Origin: Nonomuraea turcica | Lineage (GTDB): Bacteria; Actinomycetota; Actinomycetes; Streptosporangiales; Streptosporangiaceae | DNA: 64,000 nt | NCBI RefSeq assembly: GCF_030718205.1 | Contig: NZ_JAUZQF010000019.1 | Location: forward strand, 186,001 to 250,000 | Direction of reading: 5' to 3' | In this document: piece by piece, positions 17,879 through 26,646 of the stretch | Position numbering within the stretch: the stretch's first letter is position 1 | Layout: every line of letters starts with the position of its first letter | Position numbers and translations under genes: made by a program | Notes under the pieces: generated by a model | What the model was told of the DNA's origin: nothing | What the model saw: only the letters and a program-made list of their open reading frames with translations | The model's database searches: none

Positions 17879-20800
17879 TTACTTGTCGGCGCGCTCGGTC
17901 ACCCTGATCGCGTTGACCAGCGGCTTGCCCGCGCTGCTGACGAAACGGACATTGAGCTGGCCGTCGGTCACCTCGGTGGTGAAGGTCCGCGCATGCGCGG
18001 TGTAGGTGCCCACCTTCAGCGCGATGTCGAGGTTGGGCAGGACTTCGACGTCCTCGACCAGGACGTCGAAGACGCGCTTGTTGGCCTTGGTGCTCTCAAC
18101 CTCGGCGAAGCCCAGCTCGACGGTGTAGGTGCCGTTCGGCACGTTGTCGAACCGGTACTCGTACATGCCCTGCCGGTTGGTGCGGTACACCGTCTGGTTG
18201 TCTGTGCCCGCGATGGTGCGGCTGGTGGACTTGGTGGAGGTGCTGCCAAGGTAGCCGACCCCGGTGGTGGTGGTGTAGGCCCGATCCTGGTACCAGGTGT
18301 CACCGGCCGCGTCCACGCTGGAGGTGTTCGAGGCCGAGTCGATGGCGGCCTGGTAGGCCGGGAGGATGACCTTGACCGGAATGCTGATCGTCGGTGCCCT
18401 GCCGCTTTCCGACGTGACCACCAGGGTGGTCTCCAGGATCGTGCCCCGCTCGGCGGCGGAGGTGTCGATCCCCAATGTCAGCGTGGTCGTGCCGCCGGTT
18501 GCCAGGTTCCCGGTGGCCGGGGTGAGGGTCAGCCACGGGGTGGCGCCCTCGACGGTGAAGGCGGTGCCCAGGCCGGGATTGCTGAGCTCCAGTGTTCTGG
18601 TCCTCGTCTGCGCGACCGGGACCACCACCTCGAGGCTGTCGAGCGAGGCCGCTACCGCGCCGGTACGCAGCGAGGCAGAGACCTCGCCCACCCCGGCGCC
18701 CTCAAAGGTCACCGTCTTGGTCGTGCTCTCGTAGTGCGGCGCCGCCAGTTCGACCTGGTAGTCCCCGGCTGGGTACTGGGCGGCGTAGGTGCCGTCGGCG
18801 AGGGTCGTCACGGTGCCGGCCACCGTCTCACCCGACTTCACGGTCACTGTGGCACCCGCGACGGCCTCGCCGTCGTTGGCGTCGGTGACCGAGCCGTACA
18901 GGATGCCGGTCTTGGTGGGCTTGAAGTCGATGCTCAGCCCTTCGGACAGGACGGGCTTGTTCAGCGAGTATTGGAAGGCGACGGTGCCGGTGTGGTTCTC
19001 GATGCCGATGGTGGCCTGGTCCCCGGTCTCCCGGCTGACCGTCGGGTCGATGTCCTTGTAGCGGTAGCCGATCGAGCCGTCCTCACCCAGCAGCACCTCG
19101 AAGGACAGCCGGGCCGTACGGGGATTGTAGAAAGCGGCGTTGCGGTACTCCACCACGTACGTCCTGCGCGGGCTGGTGCCGGTGACCCGGGTGTAGACCC
19201 CCGAGTCCGCGTCCAGGTAGAGGTCGTCCCACAGGGCGTAGAGCGCGGCATTCGGCGTGCCGGTTGCGGGGATGGTGACGTTGCTGCTGCCCAGCGTGGT
19301 GCCGTTGAACACGATGCCGCCGTTGACGCCGATCCGCCCGGAGGTGTACGGCGTGCCGTACAGGTTGAAGGTGAACGGCAGGGTGAAGGTGGCGGTGCTG
19401 CTGTCACCGGTCAGGGTGACCGGGTCGGTGCCCTCGACCCAGGGCTCCTCGCCTGCCGTGCAGGTGTAGCCATAGGAGTCGACCCGGTCGGCCAGATTGA
19501 TGTCGGCCGTGATGTCACCGGTGACCGAGATCGCCTTGGTCGCGTCCGAGGCGCAGAGGTCGGGCGAGGCGAGCTCCAGGCTGTAGTTGCCCAGTGGCAG
19601 GGTCAGGTCGTACTTGCCCTCGGCGTCGGTGGTCGCGGTGACCGGGGTTCCCGTCACCGTGATGGCGGCGCCGACCGCGACCCCGGCCCGGCTCCTGACC
19701 GTGCCGCTCACCTTGCCCGAGGGGGCGGCCGTCAGTGCGATGTCCTTGGTGACCGTCTGGTTCTCAAGGACGGTCGCGGTCATCGTCGCCTTCTCGTAAC
19801 CGAACTTGATCGCCGTGATCGTGTAGTCGCCCACGGAAAGGTTCTTGGACTCGTAGGCGCCGTCGGCGCCGGTGACCACCGTGCGCTTGATCGGACCCTC
19901 GATGTTCAGCGTCACGCCGGAGAGGGGCTCGCCTCCCGAGGTCGCCTTGCCGGCCAGGATGCCGGTCTGGCCGTGCGGCGCCATGGAGACGGCCGCGTAG
20001 GTGTCGAGCTTGCCCTGGCCCCAGACATTGTTGTCCGCTGCTGTGCCGCCGCAGGTGACGTTGTTGACGTCGAGGGCCGTCTGGTCGAGCAGGGCCCGGG
20101 TCTCGGCCAGGTTGCCGCGCAACGCGGGAGAGTAGGACCAGATCAGCGCCACCGTGGCGGTCGTGTGCGGTGTCGCCATGGAGGTGCCGGTTTTGGACCC
20201 GTAGCCGCCGCCGGGCAGGCTGGAACGGACATTCACCGCGGGGGCCGAGATGTCCGGCTTGATATCGCCATTGATGCCAGGGCCGCGCGAGGAGGAGGTG
20301 TAGACGTTGCCTGCGCTGTCGAACCCGCCGCTGGCGTAGCTCTGCTGGTAGACGCCGGGGCTGCCCGCGGTGCCGCAGGAAGATCCGGCGTTGCCGATGG
20401 CGAAGGACGGGAAGATCCCGGCGGCGACCCACGAGTCGACGATCTGTGTGTACCACAGATCCACCGTGTCGGCGCCCCAGGAGTTGTTGACCGCGTCGGG
20501 GGCGAGGTCGGGGCGGGGGTTCTGCCCGTTGGCGTCGGTGGGCGCAGCGATCCACTGGCCGGCGGCCAGCAGGTGCTCACGGGCACAACTGCTGGTGCCG
20601 CAGCCCTTGGTCGCGATCCACTTGGCGCCGGGCGCCACGCCGATCTGGTTGGCGCCGTCCTCGCTCTCGCCCACCATGGTGCCCATGGTGTGGGTGCCGT
20701 GGCCGTTGTTGTCACACGGGACGCCGCCGGTGCACAGACCAGTGGCGTCGAAGAAGTTGTACGCGTGGCTGTAGGAGCCGTCCGCGTTCAGGCCCCGGTA

Positions 20801-21415
20801 CTTGGACTTGACCGCCGGGTGGGTGTAGTCGACGCCCGAGTCGAGGTTGGCGACGACGATGCCTTCGCCCTTGACTCCGAGTTCGGTCCACACCCTGGGC
20901 GCGTTGACGGCGCTGATATTCCACTCGACGGCGTTGACCGAGGGCTCGTCCTTGCCCGGCTCGGGCATGTCGATCGCGATCTCGTCGTCGGCCTCGATGG
21001 CGGCGACCTCGGGCAGTTCGGCGATCCGCTCCAGCGTCGCGGCGTCGCCGATGACCTTGACCATGTTGACGATCCAGAACGACTCGTACTCGACCTGCTC
21101 CTGGTCGAGCAGGGCGATCAGGTTCTTCTGGGTGAGCTCGGCCGTCTGTGTCTTGGCCGCATAGACCGCCTCGCCCTTGGCGACCTTGTCGGTGGCCTGC
21201 TGGGCGGCGAGGAGGTTGGCCTGGTCCTTCAGCCGGACCCAGTAGACGGCCTTTTCCTCCTTGTCCAGCTCCTGAAGGACTTGGGCCTCCGTCTTCGCCT
21301 GAACGGCCTCGGTCGGGTCGTCGTCGGCGAGGGCCGGTCCCGCGGCCAGGGGTAAGGCCACGGCCGCGAGGACGCCGGCGATGGCCGCGCGCCATCGCCT
21401 GGTGTTTCGATTCAC
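17879..21415 (-). CDS. Secreted S8 (subtilisin-like) serine peptidase with carboxypeptidase-regulatory and malectin-like domains
   Basis: 1178 residues. A signal peptide ends near ALA-DDD at 30. An I9-type inhibitor propeptide (about 50-150) follows. The subtilase domain carries Asp192 (NLDSGVDYTHP), His239 (NNGHGTHT), Asn311 (NNSWG) and Ser412 (GTSMATPH). After about 490 come at least three carboxypeptidase-regulatory-like beta domains (starts near GILAGKATSGGEP, GKVSGTVRSRAG, GILYGSVTDANDG). Near the C-terminus (from about 1040) is a malectin-like carbohydrate-binding region ending VNAIRVTERADK. It is thus an exported protease with adhesion or substrate-binding modules. Divergent from a TrmB/LuxR-like regulator. 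Confidence 0.93.
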   Translation of the reverse strand: MNRNTRRWRAAIAGVLAAVALPLAAGPALADDDPTEAVQAKTEAQVLQELDKEEKAVYWVRLKDQANLLAAQQATDKVAKGEAVYAAKTQTAELTQKNLIALLDQEQVEYESFWIVNMVKVIGDAATLERIAELPEVAAIEADDEIAIDMPEPGKDEPSVNAVEWNISAVNAPRVWTELGVKGEGIVVANLDSGVDYTHPAVKSKYRGLNADGSYSHAYNFFDATGLCTGGVPCDNNGHGTHTMGTMVGESEDGANQIGVAPGAKWIATKGCGTSSCAREHLLAAGQWIAAPTDANGQNPRPDLAPDAVNNSWGADTVDLWYTQIVDSWVAAGIFPSFAIGNAGSSCGTAGSPGVYQQSYASGGFDSAGNVYTSSSRGPGINGDIKPDISAPAVNVRSSLPGGGYGSKTGTSMATPHTTATVALIWSYSPALRGNLAETRALLDQTALDVNNVTCGGTAADNNVWGQGKLDTYAAVSMAPHGQTGILAGKATSGGEPLSGVTLNIEGPIKRTVVTGADGAYESKNLSVGDYTITAIKFGYEKATMTATVLENQTVTKDIALTAAPSGKVSGTVRSRAGVAVGAAITVTGTPVTATTDAEGKYDLTLPLGNYSLELASPDLCASDATKAISVTGDITADINLADRVDSYGYTCTAGEEPWVEGTDPVTLTGDSSTATFTLPFTFNLYGTPYTSGRIGVNGGIVFNGTTLGSSNVTIPATGTPNAALYALWDDLYLDADSGVYTRVTGTSPRRTYVVEYRNAAFYNPRTARLSFEVLLGEDGSIGYRYKDIDPTVSRETGDQATIGIENHTGTVAFQYSLNKPVLSEGLSIDFKPTKTGILYGSVTDANDGEAVAGATVTVKSGETVAGTVTTLADGTYAAQYPAGDYQVELAAPHYESTTKTVTFEGAGVGEVSASLRTGAVAASLDSLEVVVPVAQTRTRTLELSNPGLGTAFTVEGATPWLTLTPATGNLATGGTTTLTLGIDTSAAERGTILETTLVVTSESGRAPTISIPVKVILPAYQAAIDSASNTSSVDAAGDTWYQDRAYTTTTGVGYLGSTSTKSTSRTIAGTDNQTVYRTNRQGMYEYRFDNVPNGTYTVELGFAEVESTKANKRVFDVLVEDVEVLPNLDIALKVGTYTAHARTFTTEVTDGQLNVRFVSSAGKPLVNAIRVTERADK

Positions 21416-21520
21416 AGTGCTCCTTGAGGGGGGCTCGGAACGATTCGATGATCACGCGAATGCGAGATCATCTGACAGTGATAGTCAGGCAAGGTTGTTT
21501 ATGGATCAACGGAGTTCTCG

Positions 21521-21552
21521 TGACGTATCAGCGACACGGCGGCAATACGTCA
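21521..21552. promoter_or_regulatory. Inverted repeat between the peptidase and its divergent regulator
   Basis: TGACGTAT (21521-21528) and ATACGTCA (21545-21552) are perfect 8-bp arms 16 bp apart in the 179-bp divergent gap, 43 bp before the regulator start. Good candidate operator for the regulator. Confidence 0.5.
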
Positions 21553-21594
21553 GGCACGTGAATCCGCAAGACTCCAAAGAAGGGGAGATTCGAT

Positions 21595-22527
21595 TTGTTA
21601 CACACTTTCGGTCTTAACGACCTGGAGGAAAGCGCCTATCTCGCCCTGCTCCGCCTGCCCGCGAGCGACGAGAGCGACCTCTCAGAGCGCCTGGGGCGCC
21701 CCGCCGAAACGGTTTCCGTAGCCGTTGATCACCTGGTCAAGGAGGGGTACATCCGGCGGGCCGGCAACCGGCTGCACGCCGTACAGCCGGACGTCGCCTT
21801 CGGGCCCGGGCTGCTGCGCCGCCACGGAGAGATGCAGCGGGTGCAGACGTTCATAGCCACCCTCATGGAGGAGTATCGCGAGCGTTCCGCCCTGCGTGAC
21901 GCCCGTGAGGCGGTGGAGGTCGTGATCGGCGCTGCCGAGGTCATGGCTCGCTGGCAGCACCTGCAACGCGCGGCCCAGGAGGAGGTCAAGAGCCTGGCCA
22001 AGGAGCCGATCGTGATCTCGGCCGACAATCAGGCACAGCGGGCGGCCATGGCCTCCGGCATTGTCTACCGGACCGTGTATGAGCGCACGATGATCGACGT
22101 GCCCGGCGATCCGTACCAGCTGGCCTGGTCGGCCGCCAACGGCGAGCTGATGCGTATCGCGACCGACGTGCCCACCAAACTGATGATCTTCGATGGGCGG
22201 GCGGCATTCGTACCCTTGATGTCGGCCAGTATTGAACCCGCCGCCCTGGTGATCACGTCGGGCACCTTGCTGGGCGTGCTCAACTGGGTGTTCGAAACCG
22301 TGTGGGCAGGTGCAGTGCCCTTTCCCGCGACCGAAAACACGCTCGGCCCAGAGGATCAGCGGCTGCTTTCTCTTATCATCGCCGGGTACACCGATCGCGC
22401 GATCAGCAAGCAGTTCGGCCTCAGTCATAGGACCGTGCAGAGGCGTGTGCGCCAGCTCACCCGTCTGGCTGGAGTGGAGACCAGGCTCCAGCTCGTCTGG
22501 CACGCGGCCAAGCATGATTGGCTGTGA
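21595..22527 (+). CDS. Regulator with TrmB-like N-terminal wHTH and LuxR-type C-terminal HTH
   Basis: 310 residues from TTG 21595, preceded by AGGGGAG. The N-terminal part (YLALLRLPASDESDLSERLGRPAETVSVAVDHLVKEGYIRR) is a TrmB-like winged helix; the middle resembles the TrmB/phospholipase-D-like sensor region. The C-terminal LSLIIAGYTDRAISKQFGLSHRTVQRRVRQL is a LuxR/NarL HTH. This two-HTH layout recurs beside secreted subtilases in Streptosporangiales. It is transcribed away from the S8 peptidase and very probably controls it. Confidence 0.85.
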   Translation: MLHTFGLNDLEESAYLALLRLPASDESDLSERLGRPAETVSVAVDHLVKEGYIRRAGNRLHAVQPDVAFGPGLLRRHGEMQRVQTFIATLMEEYRERSALRDAREAVEVVIGAAEVMARWQHLQRAAQEEVKSLAKEPIVISADNQAQRAAMASGIVYRTVYERTMIDVPGDPYQLAWSAANGELMRIATDVPTKLMIFDGRAAFVPLMSASIEPAALVITSGTLLGVLNWVFETVWAGAVPFPATENTLGPEDQRLLSLIIAGYTDRAISKQFGLSHRTVQRRVRQLTRLAGVETRLQLVWHAAKHDWL

Positions 22528-22579
22528 CGCCGAGGCCGGACGTCCGAGGAAGAAGCAATTAGTCGGACTGCCTGCAAGA

Positions 22580-22961
22580 GGTGACGCTCTAGCCCATTTT
22601 CACCACGGCCTCGAACCCCTGGACGATCGTGGACCATGTCGCGGTCCGCGGATCGATGACCTCGAAGTGGCCGACGTCCTCCAGTTCGAGCAGCTGACAG
22701 GGATCCCCGGCCTCGTGCGCGGCCTGCGCGTACCGGCGGCTGAGCTCCGGCGGGACGCGATCGTCATCGGTGCCGTGGACGACGAGCGCCGGAGACCCGC
22801 TCGGCAGCCGGCGCATCGGGTCGGCCAGGTCATAGAGCTCAGGCCGTTCCTCAGGCGTGCCGCCGACGAAGTCGAGCGCGGCGCCGTCTCCGATGCCCAG
22901 CCGCGCCGCCTCGGCCAGATCGCAGACGCCGCCGAGCGGCACGACCGCGGCGACCGGTCGC
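22580..22961 (-). pseudogene. Duplicated 3' half of the alpha/beta hydrolase (copy of 14535-14916)
   Basis: These 382 bp match 14535-14916 without gaps; I count 9 differences (97-98% identity), four clustered next to the stop codon. The copy begins inside the last bases of the acyl-CoA dehydrogenase gene (GGTGACGCTCTAG), so the duplicated unit came from the 14.5-kb locus and not the reverse. It encodes only residues from about 137 to the end: no start, no HGG motif, no catalytic serine. The other end abuts an IS4-type transposase remnant at 22961/22962. Confidence 0.92.
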
Positions 22962-23352
22962 CCCCGGCGTCAGCATGTCCGCGACCGGGACCGCGACCTG
23001 TGAAAACAACTGTTTTAACGGCTCGTGGCCGAGACGTTGCCGGGCCTGGGTGATGCCGCTCGCCCCCGGAGACTCCCAGCGGGTGTCCCAGCAGTCCGGC
23101 CAGGAGGCCAGCGTGTCGGTCAGCCGGGCCAGCACCCTCTTCGTAGTCGCCGTCGGCATACAGCGCCATCGCCATGGTGAAGTACACCATCACGTGCGGC
23201 GGCAATTTGCCGTCCCTGCGCTTGGCCTTCTTGCCGGTCACCGCGACCGCCGTGTCGATCTCATCGCGGGGCACCCACCGCGCCAGCACGCCCAGCGAAA
23301 CCGCGTCCGGCAACTGCCGTGAGGACTCTTCTCCGATCTGCGCCACGATCAC
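22962..23352 (-). pseudogene. IS4-family transposase N-terminal remnant, frameshifted
   Basis: From 23352 the minus strand reads MIVAQIGEESSRQLPDAVSL, then PPHVMVYFTMAMALYADGDYEE. It then needs a frame change near 23147 to continue VLARLTDTLASWPDCWDTRW and ITQARQRLGHEPLKQLFSQVA. This is the N-terminal domain of actinobacterial IS4-type transposases. The DDE catalytic domain is missing: the sequence is cut at about 22962 and joined to the hydrolase fragment. No complete element or target duplication is visible. Confidence 0.8.
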
Positions 23353-23458
23353 GAACCGTAGTGGATCTTCGTCCAGACCGCTGTCACAACCGCCCGAGAC
23401 GCCACGTCTTTCCTGCTCAAGCGATGATCAACTTAGTCTGAGTGGCATTGACTTCAGG

Positions 23459-23482
23459 CGCCACGTCGCCACGTCGCCACGT
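23459..23482. repeat. Three tandem copies of cgccacgt
   Basis: An 8-bp unit is repeated exactly three times between the transposase remnant and the next gene. It could be replication slippage near an old element end or a cluster of binding sites. Confidence 0.6.
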
Positions 23483-23563
23483 ACCCGCAGTTCATGCTGA
23501 CCACAACGAAGAAGGCCTCGGGCATCCCGCTATAGCTGATCTATACTGCGCCTCTCTACGCTC

Positions 23564-24235
23564 ATGGCGATGAGGCAGCGAACCGGAACCATCTTCATCG
23601 TCATCGCCGCGGCCCTGACCATGATCGGCACGTTGATCCACGTTTTTCCCCCGCACCTGACGGTGGTCACGGTGTTCCTCGGGTTGGCTGGGGTGCTCTG
23701 CTACACCGTCGGTGTTGCCCTGTTCGTCGGCTGGCCGCGACAGGTTCTGGTCCGGCCCGTGGCATCGATGGTCATAGTGGTCCTTGCCTGCGGGATGTGG
23801 GGCGCTTTCATGGGCGTGGCGCCCGTGACTGGCGGAACGGTCGCGCTGGCGGTGCTCGGCGATAGGCAGGCCTGCGCGGTGACCGAGGTCGACACAGAAA
23901 CCACGCGCGCACGGGGAGGCAGGATGAGGACCACCTATGTGCACACGGTCCGCTGTTCGGACGCACGCATCCACGAGATCCGGACAGGGTGGGAAGAACG
24001 GCACGGCGAAGGCTCCCCTGCGGAGGTCGTCGCGGATTCGAATGGGCTGCTGACGGCGAGGTTTGTTGCAGGCGCCTACCAGTGGACCGGGGTGGGGGTC
24101 TTCGCGATGCTGGTGCTGTGCGTGTTCGTGCTTCCGCTCTTCGCCCGTCGCGTCGCTCCACCGCCACCGCCGTCGGCCCCGGGAGGGTTCTTCCCACAGC
24201 CCTCGCCGTGGGCCGCCCAGCCGCGCCGTTACTAG
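23564..24235 (+). CDS. Membrane protein, DUF3592-like
   Basis: 223 residues from ATG 23564 (ATG 23570 also possible). Predicted membrane helices: about 10-28, 33-55, 65-85, then an extracytoplasmic domain (about 95-165, with CAVTEVDTETTRARGG and a second cysteine in VRCSD), then a final helix 172-195. It ends in a proline-rich tail (VAPPPPPSAPGGFFPQPSP). The layout resembles DUF3592 proteins. TATACT at 23542-23547 is a good -10. No functional assignment. Confidence 0.7.
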   Translation: MAMRQRTGTIFIVIAAALTMIGTLIHVFPPHLTVVTVFLGLAGVLCYTVGVALFVGWPRQVLVRPVASMVIVVLACGMWGAFMGVAPVTGGTVALAVLGDRQACAVTEVDTETTRARGGRMRTTYVHTVRCSDARIHEIRTGWEERHGEGSPAEVVADSNGLLTARFVAGAYQWTGVGVFAMLVLCVFVLPLFARRVAPPPPPSAPGGFFPQPSPWAAQPRRY

Positions 24236-24260
24236 GGTGCTGCCCGCACCCTGGCGTGCA

Positions 24261-24347
24261 GCGTACGCTCGGCACGTTCCCCGAGGAGAATCCGAGCTCC
24301 GACACTCCCCGAGAAGGGCCGCATGCCCGTACGCGTGGAGCGCCAAG
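24261..24347 (+). repeat. Degraded copy of the crotonase gene leader and first codons (original at 28576-28659)
   Basis: GCGTACGCTCGGCACGTT followed by CCCCGAGGA, and further on CATG-CCGTACGCGTGGAGCGCCAAG (one base between CATG and CCGTACG differs), match the leader and first eight codons of the crotonase gene at 28634. The segment between these blocks has diverged. The two copies flank the glycosyltransferase/two-component block 24397-28454. Confidence 0.75.
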
Positions 24348-24396
24348 CTTGCACCATGATCGGTCCGAACGCGGCCTCCGGACGCCATCCCCGCCC

Positions 24397-25098
24397 TCAG
24401 AGACCAGTGCCCCATACGGTCACCCGCCAGAGCGCCTCGAAGAGGACACCGACGTTCATCTTGCTCGCGCCGGCCGTACGGTCGACGAAGGTGATCGGCA
24501 CCTCCGCCACCATGAATCCGTGACGTACGGCTCGCAGCGTGAGATCCACCTGGAAGCAGTAACCCCGCGACTCGACCCCGCCGAAAAGGATCTTCTCGAG
24601 TGCGGCGGCCCGGTAGACGCGGTACCCGCCTGTGGCGTCGGCGACGGGAAGGCCGAGCGCCACCCGCACATAACGGTTCGCCAGCCGTGAGAGCAGTTCC
24701 CGTCGCCGCGGCCAGTTCGCCACGCGGCCGCCACGCACCCAGCGCGAGCCGATGACGAGGTCGGCGTGTTCGGCCGCGCCCAGCAAGGCGGGCAGCCGCT
24801 CAGGCGGATGCGAGCCGTCCGCGTCGATCTCCACCAGCAGGTCGAACCCTCGGGCCAGTCCCCAGCGGAAGCCCGCCAGGTACGCGGCGCCGAGCCCTTC
24901 CTTGCGTTCCCGGTGCAGGACGTGCACGCCGTCGAGTTCGGAGGCGAGCTTGTCGGCGATCAGGCCCGTCCCGTCGGGGCTGTTGTCGTCGACGACGAGG
25001 ATGTGGGCGGCGGGTGCGGCCGCGCGGATCCTGCCGACGATGCCGGGAAGGTTGTCGCGTTCGTTGTAGGTCGGCGTGATGACCAAGACGGTGCTCAT
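24397..25098 (-). CDS. Polyprenol monophosphomannose synthase-like GT2 glycosyltransferase
   Basis: 233 residues from ATG 25098 (AGGAG upstream). GT-A motifs: TPTYNERDNL, DDNSPDGT, and the metal-binding EIDADGSHPP near residue 95. The pattern GSRWVRGG...W and GYCFQVDLTLRA is characteristic of dolichol/polyprenol-phosphate mannose synthases of actinobacteria, which move mannose from GDP-mannose to a polyprenyl phosphate at the inner membrane face. No C-terminal membrane domain. The next gene encodes a PMT-type glycosyltransferase that would use the lipid-linked sugar, so the pair likely glycosylates a protein or cell-surface glycan. Confidence 0.87.
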   Translation of the reverse strand: MSTVLVITPTYNERDNLPGIVGRIRAAAPAAHILVVDDNSPDGTGLIADKLASELDGVHVLHRERKEGLGAAYLAGFRWGLARGFDLLVEIDADGSHPPERLPALLGAAEHADLVIGSRWVRGGRVANWPRRRELLSRLANRYVRVALGLPVADATGGYRVYRAAALEKILFGGVESRGYCFQVDLTLRAVRHGFMVAEVPITFVDRTAGASKMNVGVLFEALWRVTVWGTGL

Positions 25099-25109
25099 GA
25101 TTCTTCTCC

Positions 25110-26588
25110 TCAGCTCGCGTGCTGGTAGTCCGGCCAGGCGGTCGTCCACAGAGCCCGCGGACCTGAGCAGATCGTGATGGGCAGGCCCTGCTCCTCGTTC
25201 GCGACTCCGGTGCCGTGATCGATGACCCCGGCGGATTCACAGAGCGCGAAGCGTTGCCGCAGCCGCTCGGGCGGCAGCCCGACGGCGACTACCGTCTGCG
25301 CCGTTTCCGGCGGCGGCCCCTGGTACCAGAGCTCGTTGTGGCCGCTGAAGACGGGAATGTCGGGTGCGAACCGGTCCAGTGCACCGGCCTCGCCATAGTT
25401 CGAAGTGAGTACGATCGTCCCCGGCGGCAGCGCCCGGTGCACCGCGCCCACCTGGGCGACGAAGCGCGGCCAGCCCACCGATTCCCTGGACACCTCGTTG
25501 GGCGAGTAACCGAGCGCCGGCAGCGGGAGCAGCGGCAGCGCCACGACGATCCCGATGACCGAGGAGCCGAGCAGTCCCCACCACGCCCTCCGGCGCCTGG
25601 CGACCCGGCTCTCCATCCACACGGCGGCGGGCACGCAGCCGGCCACGAAAGCGAAGATCAAGCTCCCCGCGACATAGTCCGCCCGTCCTCCTGACACCAA
25701 TCCGAGCAGGATCGTCACCAGGGACGCGATCGCCAGCGGCCGGGTTTCCTGCCGCCGGCGCAGCCAGAGCCACCCGACGACGGCGATCACGAACGCTCCC
25801 ATGCTGAGGAGCGCCACCAGCATGGGCACGAACATGATCCGATTCACGGGTTCGCTGAGCGTGGCGGCCATGGTGAGCTGAGGCCAGCCGTTGACGGCCT
25901 GGTAGAGAAGGTTCGGAGACGCGATGACGGCGGCGAGGAACGCCCCGGACCAGAACCACCTGTCGCTGAAGACGGCACGCGGCCCCTTCACCGCCAGGCC
26001 GGCGGTGATGAGCAGGCCGGTGGCCAGCCCGGTGATCAGCAGGATGATGAGGTGTTTGTTGAACGTGGCGGCTCCCGCGATGGCGCCGGCCGCCACCCAC
26101 CATCGTCCGTCGCCGCGCAGCAGGGCACGGAGCACGAACAGGATGCAGGCCGTCCAGAACACGAAGTCGGCCGATTGGGTCAGCAGGGTGTGCCCGGCGA
26201 GCAGGGGGAACATCCCGGTGCCGAGGCCGGCGGCGGCGAGCGTCTGCGCGCTTGTGCGACCGCCGAGCTCGCGGGTGATCGCGGCGCCGATCAGGATCAG
26301 CAGTGCCGCGCACAGCGCAGGGACGACCCGCAGCCCGACGATGGTGTCCCCGAACAGCTCCGTGGACAGCCGCGCCAGGAGCGGGGTCAGGGGAGGCTGG
26401 TCGAAGTATCCCCAGGCGGGGGTCTGACCGAGCAGGCGGAAGTAGAGCTCGTCGCGGTGGTAGCCGTACCACGGGCTCATCAGCAGCAGGGTGACCACGA
26501 CGACGCCCGCGATGGAACCGGTGGTCCGCCAGGCGAAGGCCGGGAGTGCGGGCGCGGTGGTCTGACGACGGGGGGCTTGAAGAAGCAT
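25110..26588 (-). CDS. PMT/ArnT-type (GT39/GT83-like) membrane glycosyltransferase
   Basis: 492 residues with about ten to eleven membrane helices. The first lumenal loop has YHRDELYFRLLGQTPAWGYFDQPPLTPLLARL, the acidic and DQPP-type motif typical of PMT_2 glycosyltransferases that use polyprenyl-phosphate sugars. A soluble C-terminal region (about 370-492) follows. It lies 11 bp upstream of the GT2 gene on the same strand, so the two are surely co-transcribed and translationally close. The acceptor is unknown; arabinan, lipid or protein mannosylation are options. Confidence 0.87.
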   Translation of the reverse strand: MLLQAPRRQTTAPALPAFAWRTTGSIAGVVVVTLLLMSPWYGYHRDELYFRLLGQTPAWGYFDQPPLTPLLARLSTELFGDTIVGLRVVPALCAALLILIGAAITRELGGRTSAQTLAAAGLGTGMFPLLAGHTLLTQSADFVFWTACILFVLRALLRGDGRWWVAAGAIAGAATFNKHLIILLITGLATGLLITAGLAVKGPRAVFSDRWFWSGAFLAAVIASPNLLYQAVNGWPQLTMAATLSEPVNRIMFVPMLVALLSMGAFVIAVVGWLWLRRRQETRPLAIASLVTILLGLVSGGRADYVAGSLIFAFVAGCVPAAVWMESRVARRRRAWWGLLGSSVIGIVVALPLLPLPALGYSPNEVSRESVGWPRFVAQVGAVHRALPPGTIVLTSNYGEAGALDRFAPDIPVFSGHNELWYQGPPPETAQTVVAVGLPPERLRQRFALCESAGVIDHGTGVANEEQGLPITICSGPRALWTTAWPDYQHAS

Positions 26589-26646
26589 GCCTCCACGGTT
26601 GCCGATGGGGCCCTGCCCGTCGTCTGGCCGGGAACAGAACCTGGAG

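Noticed and set aside
17828..21355. Plus-strand open frame of 1175 codons antisense to the S8 peptidase
   Set aside because: Shadow frame; the minus strand encodes a complete subtilase with signal peptide and catalytic triad.
23459..23482. cgccacgt x3 as a CRISPR-like array
   Set aside because: Unit of 8 bp with no spacers and no cas genes.
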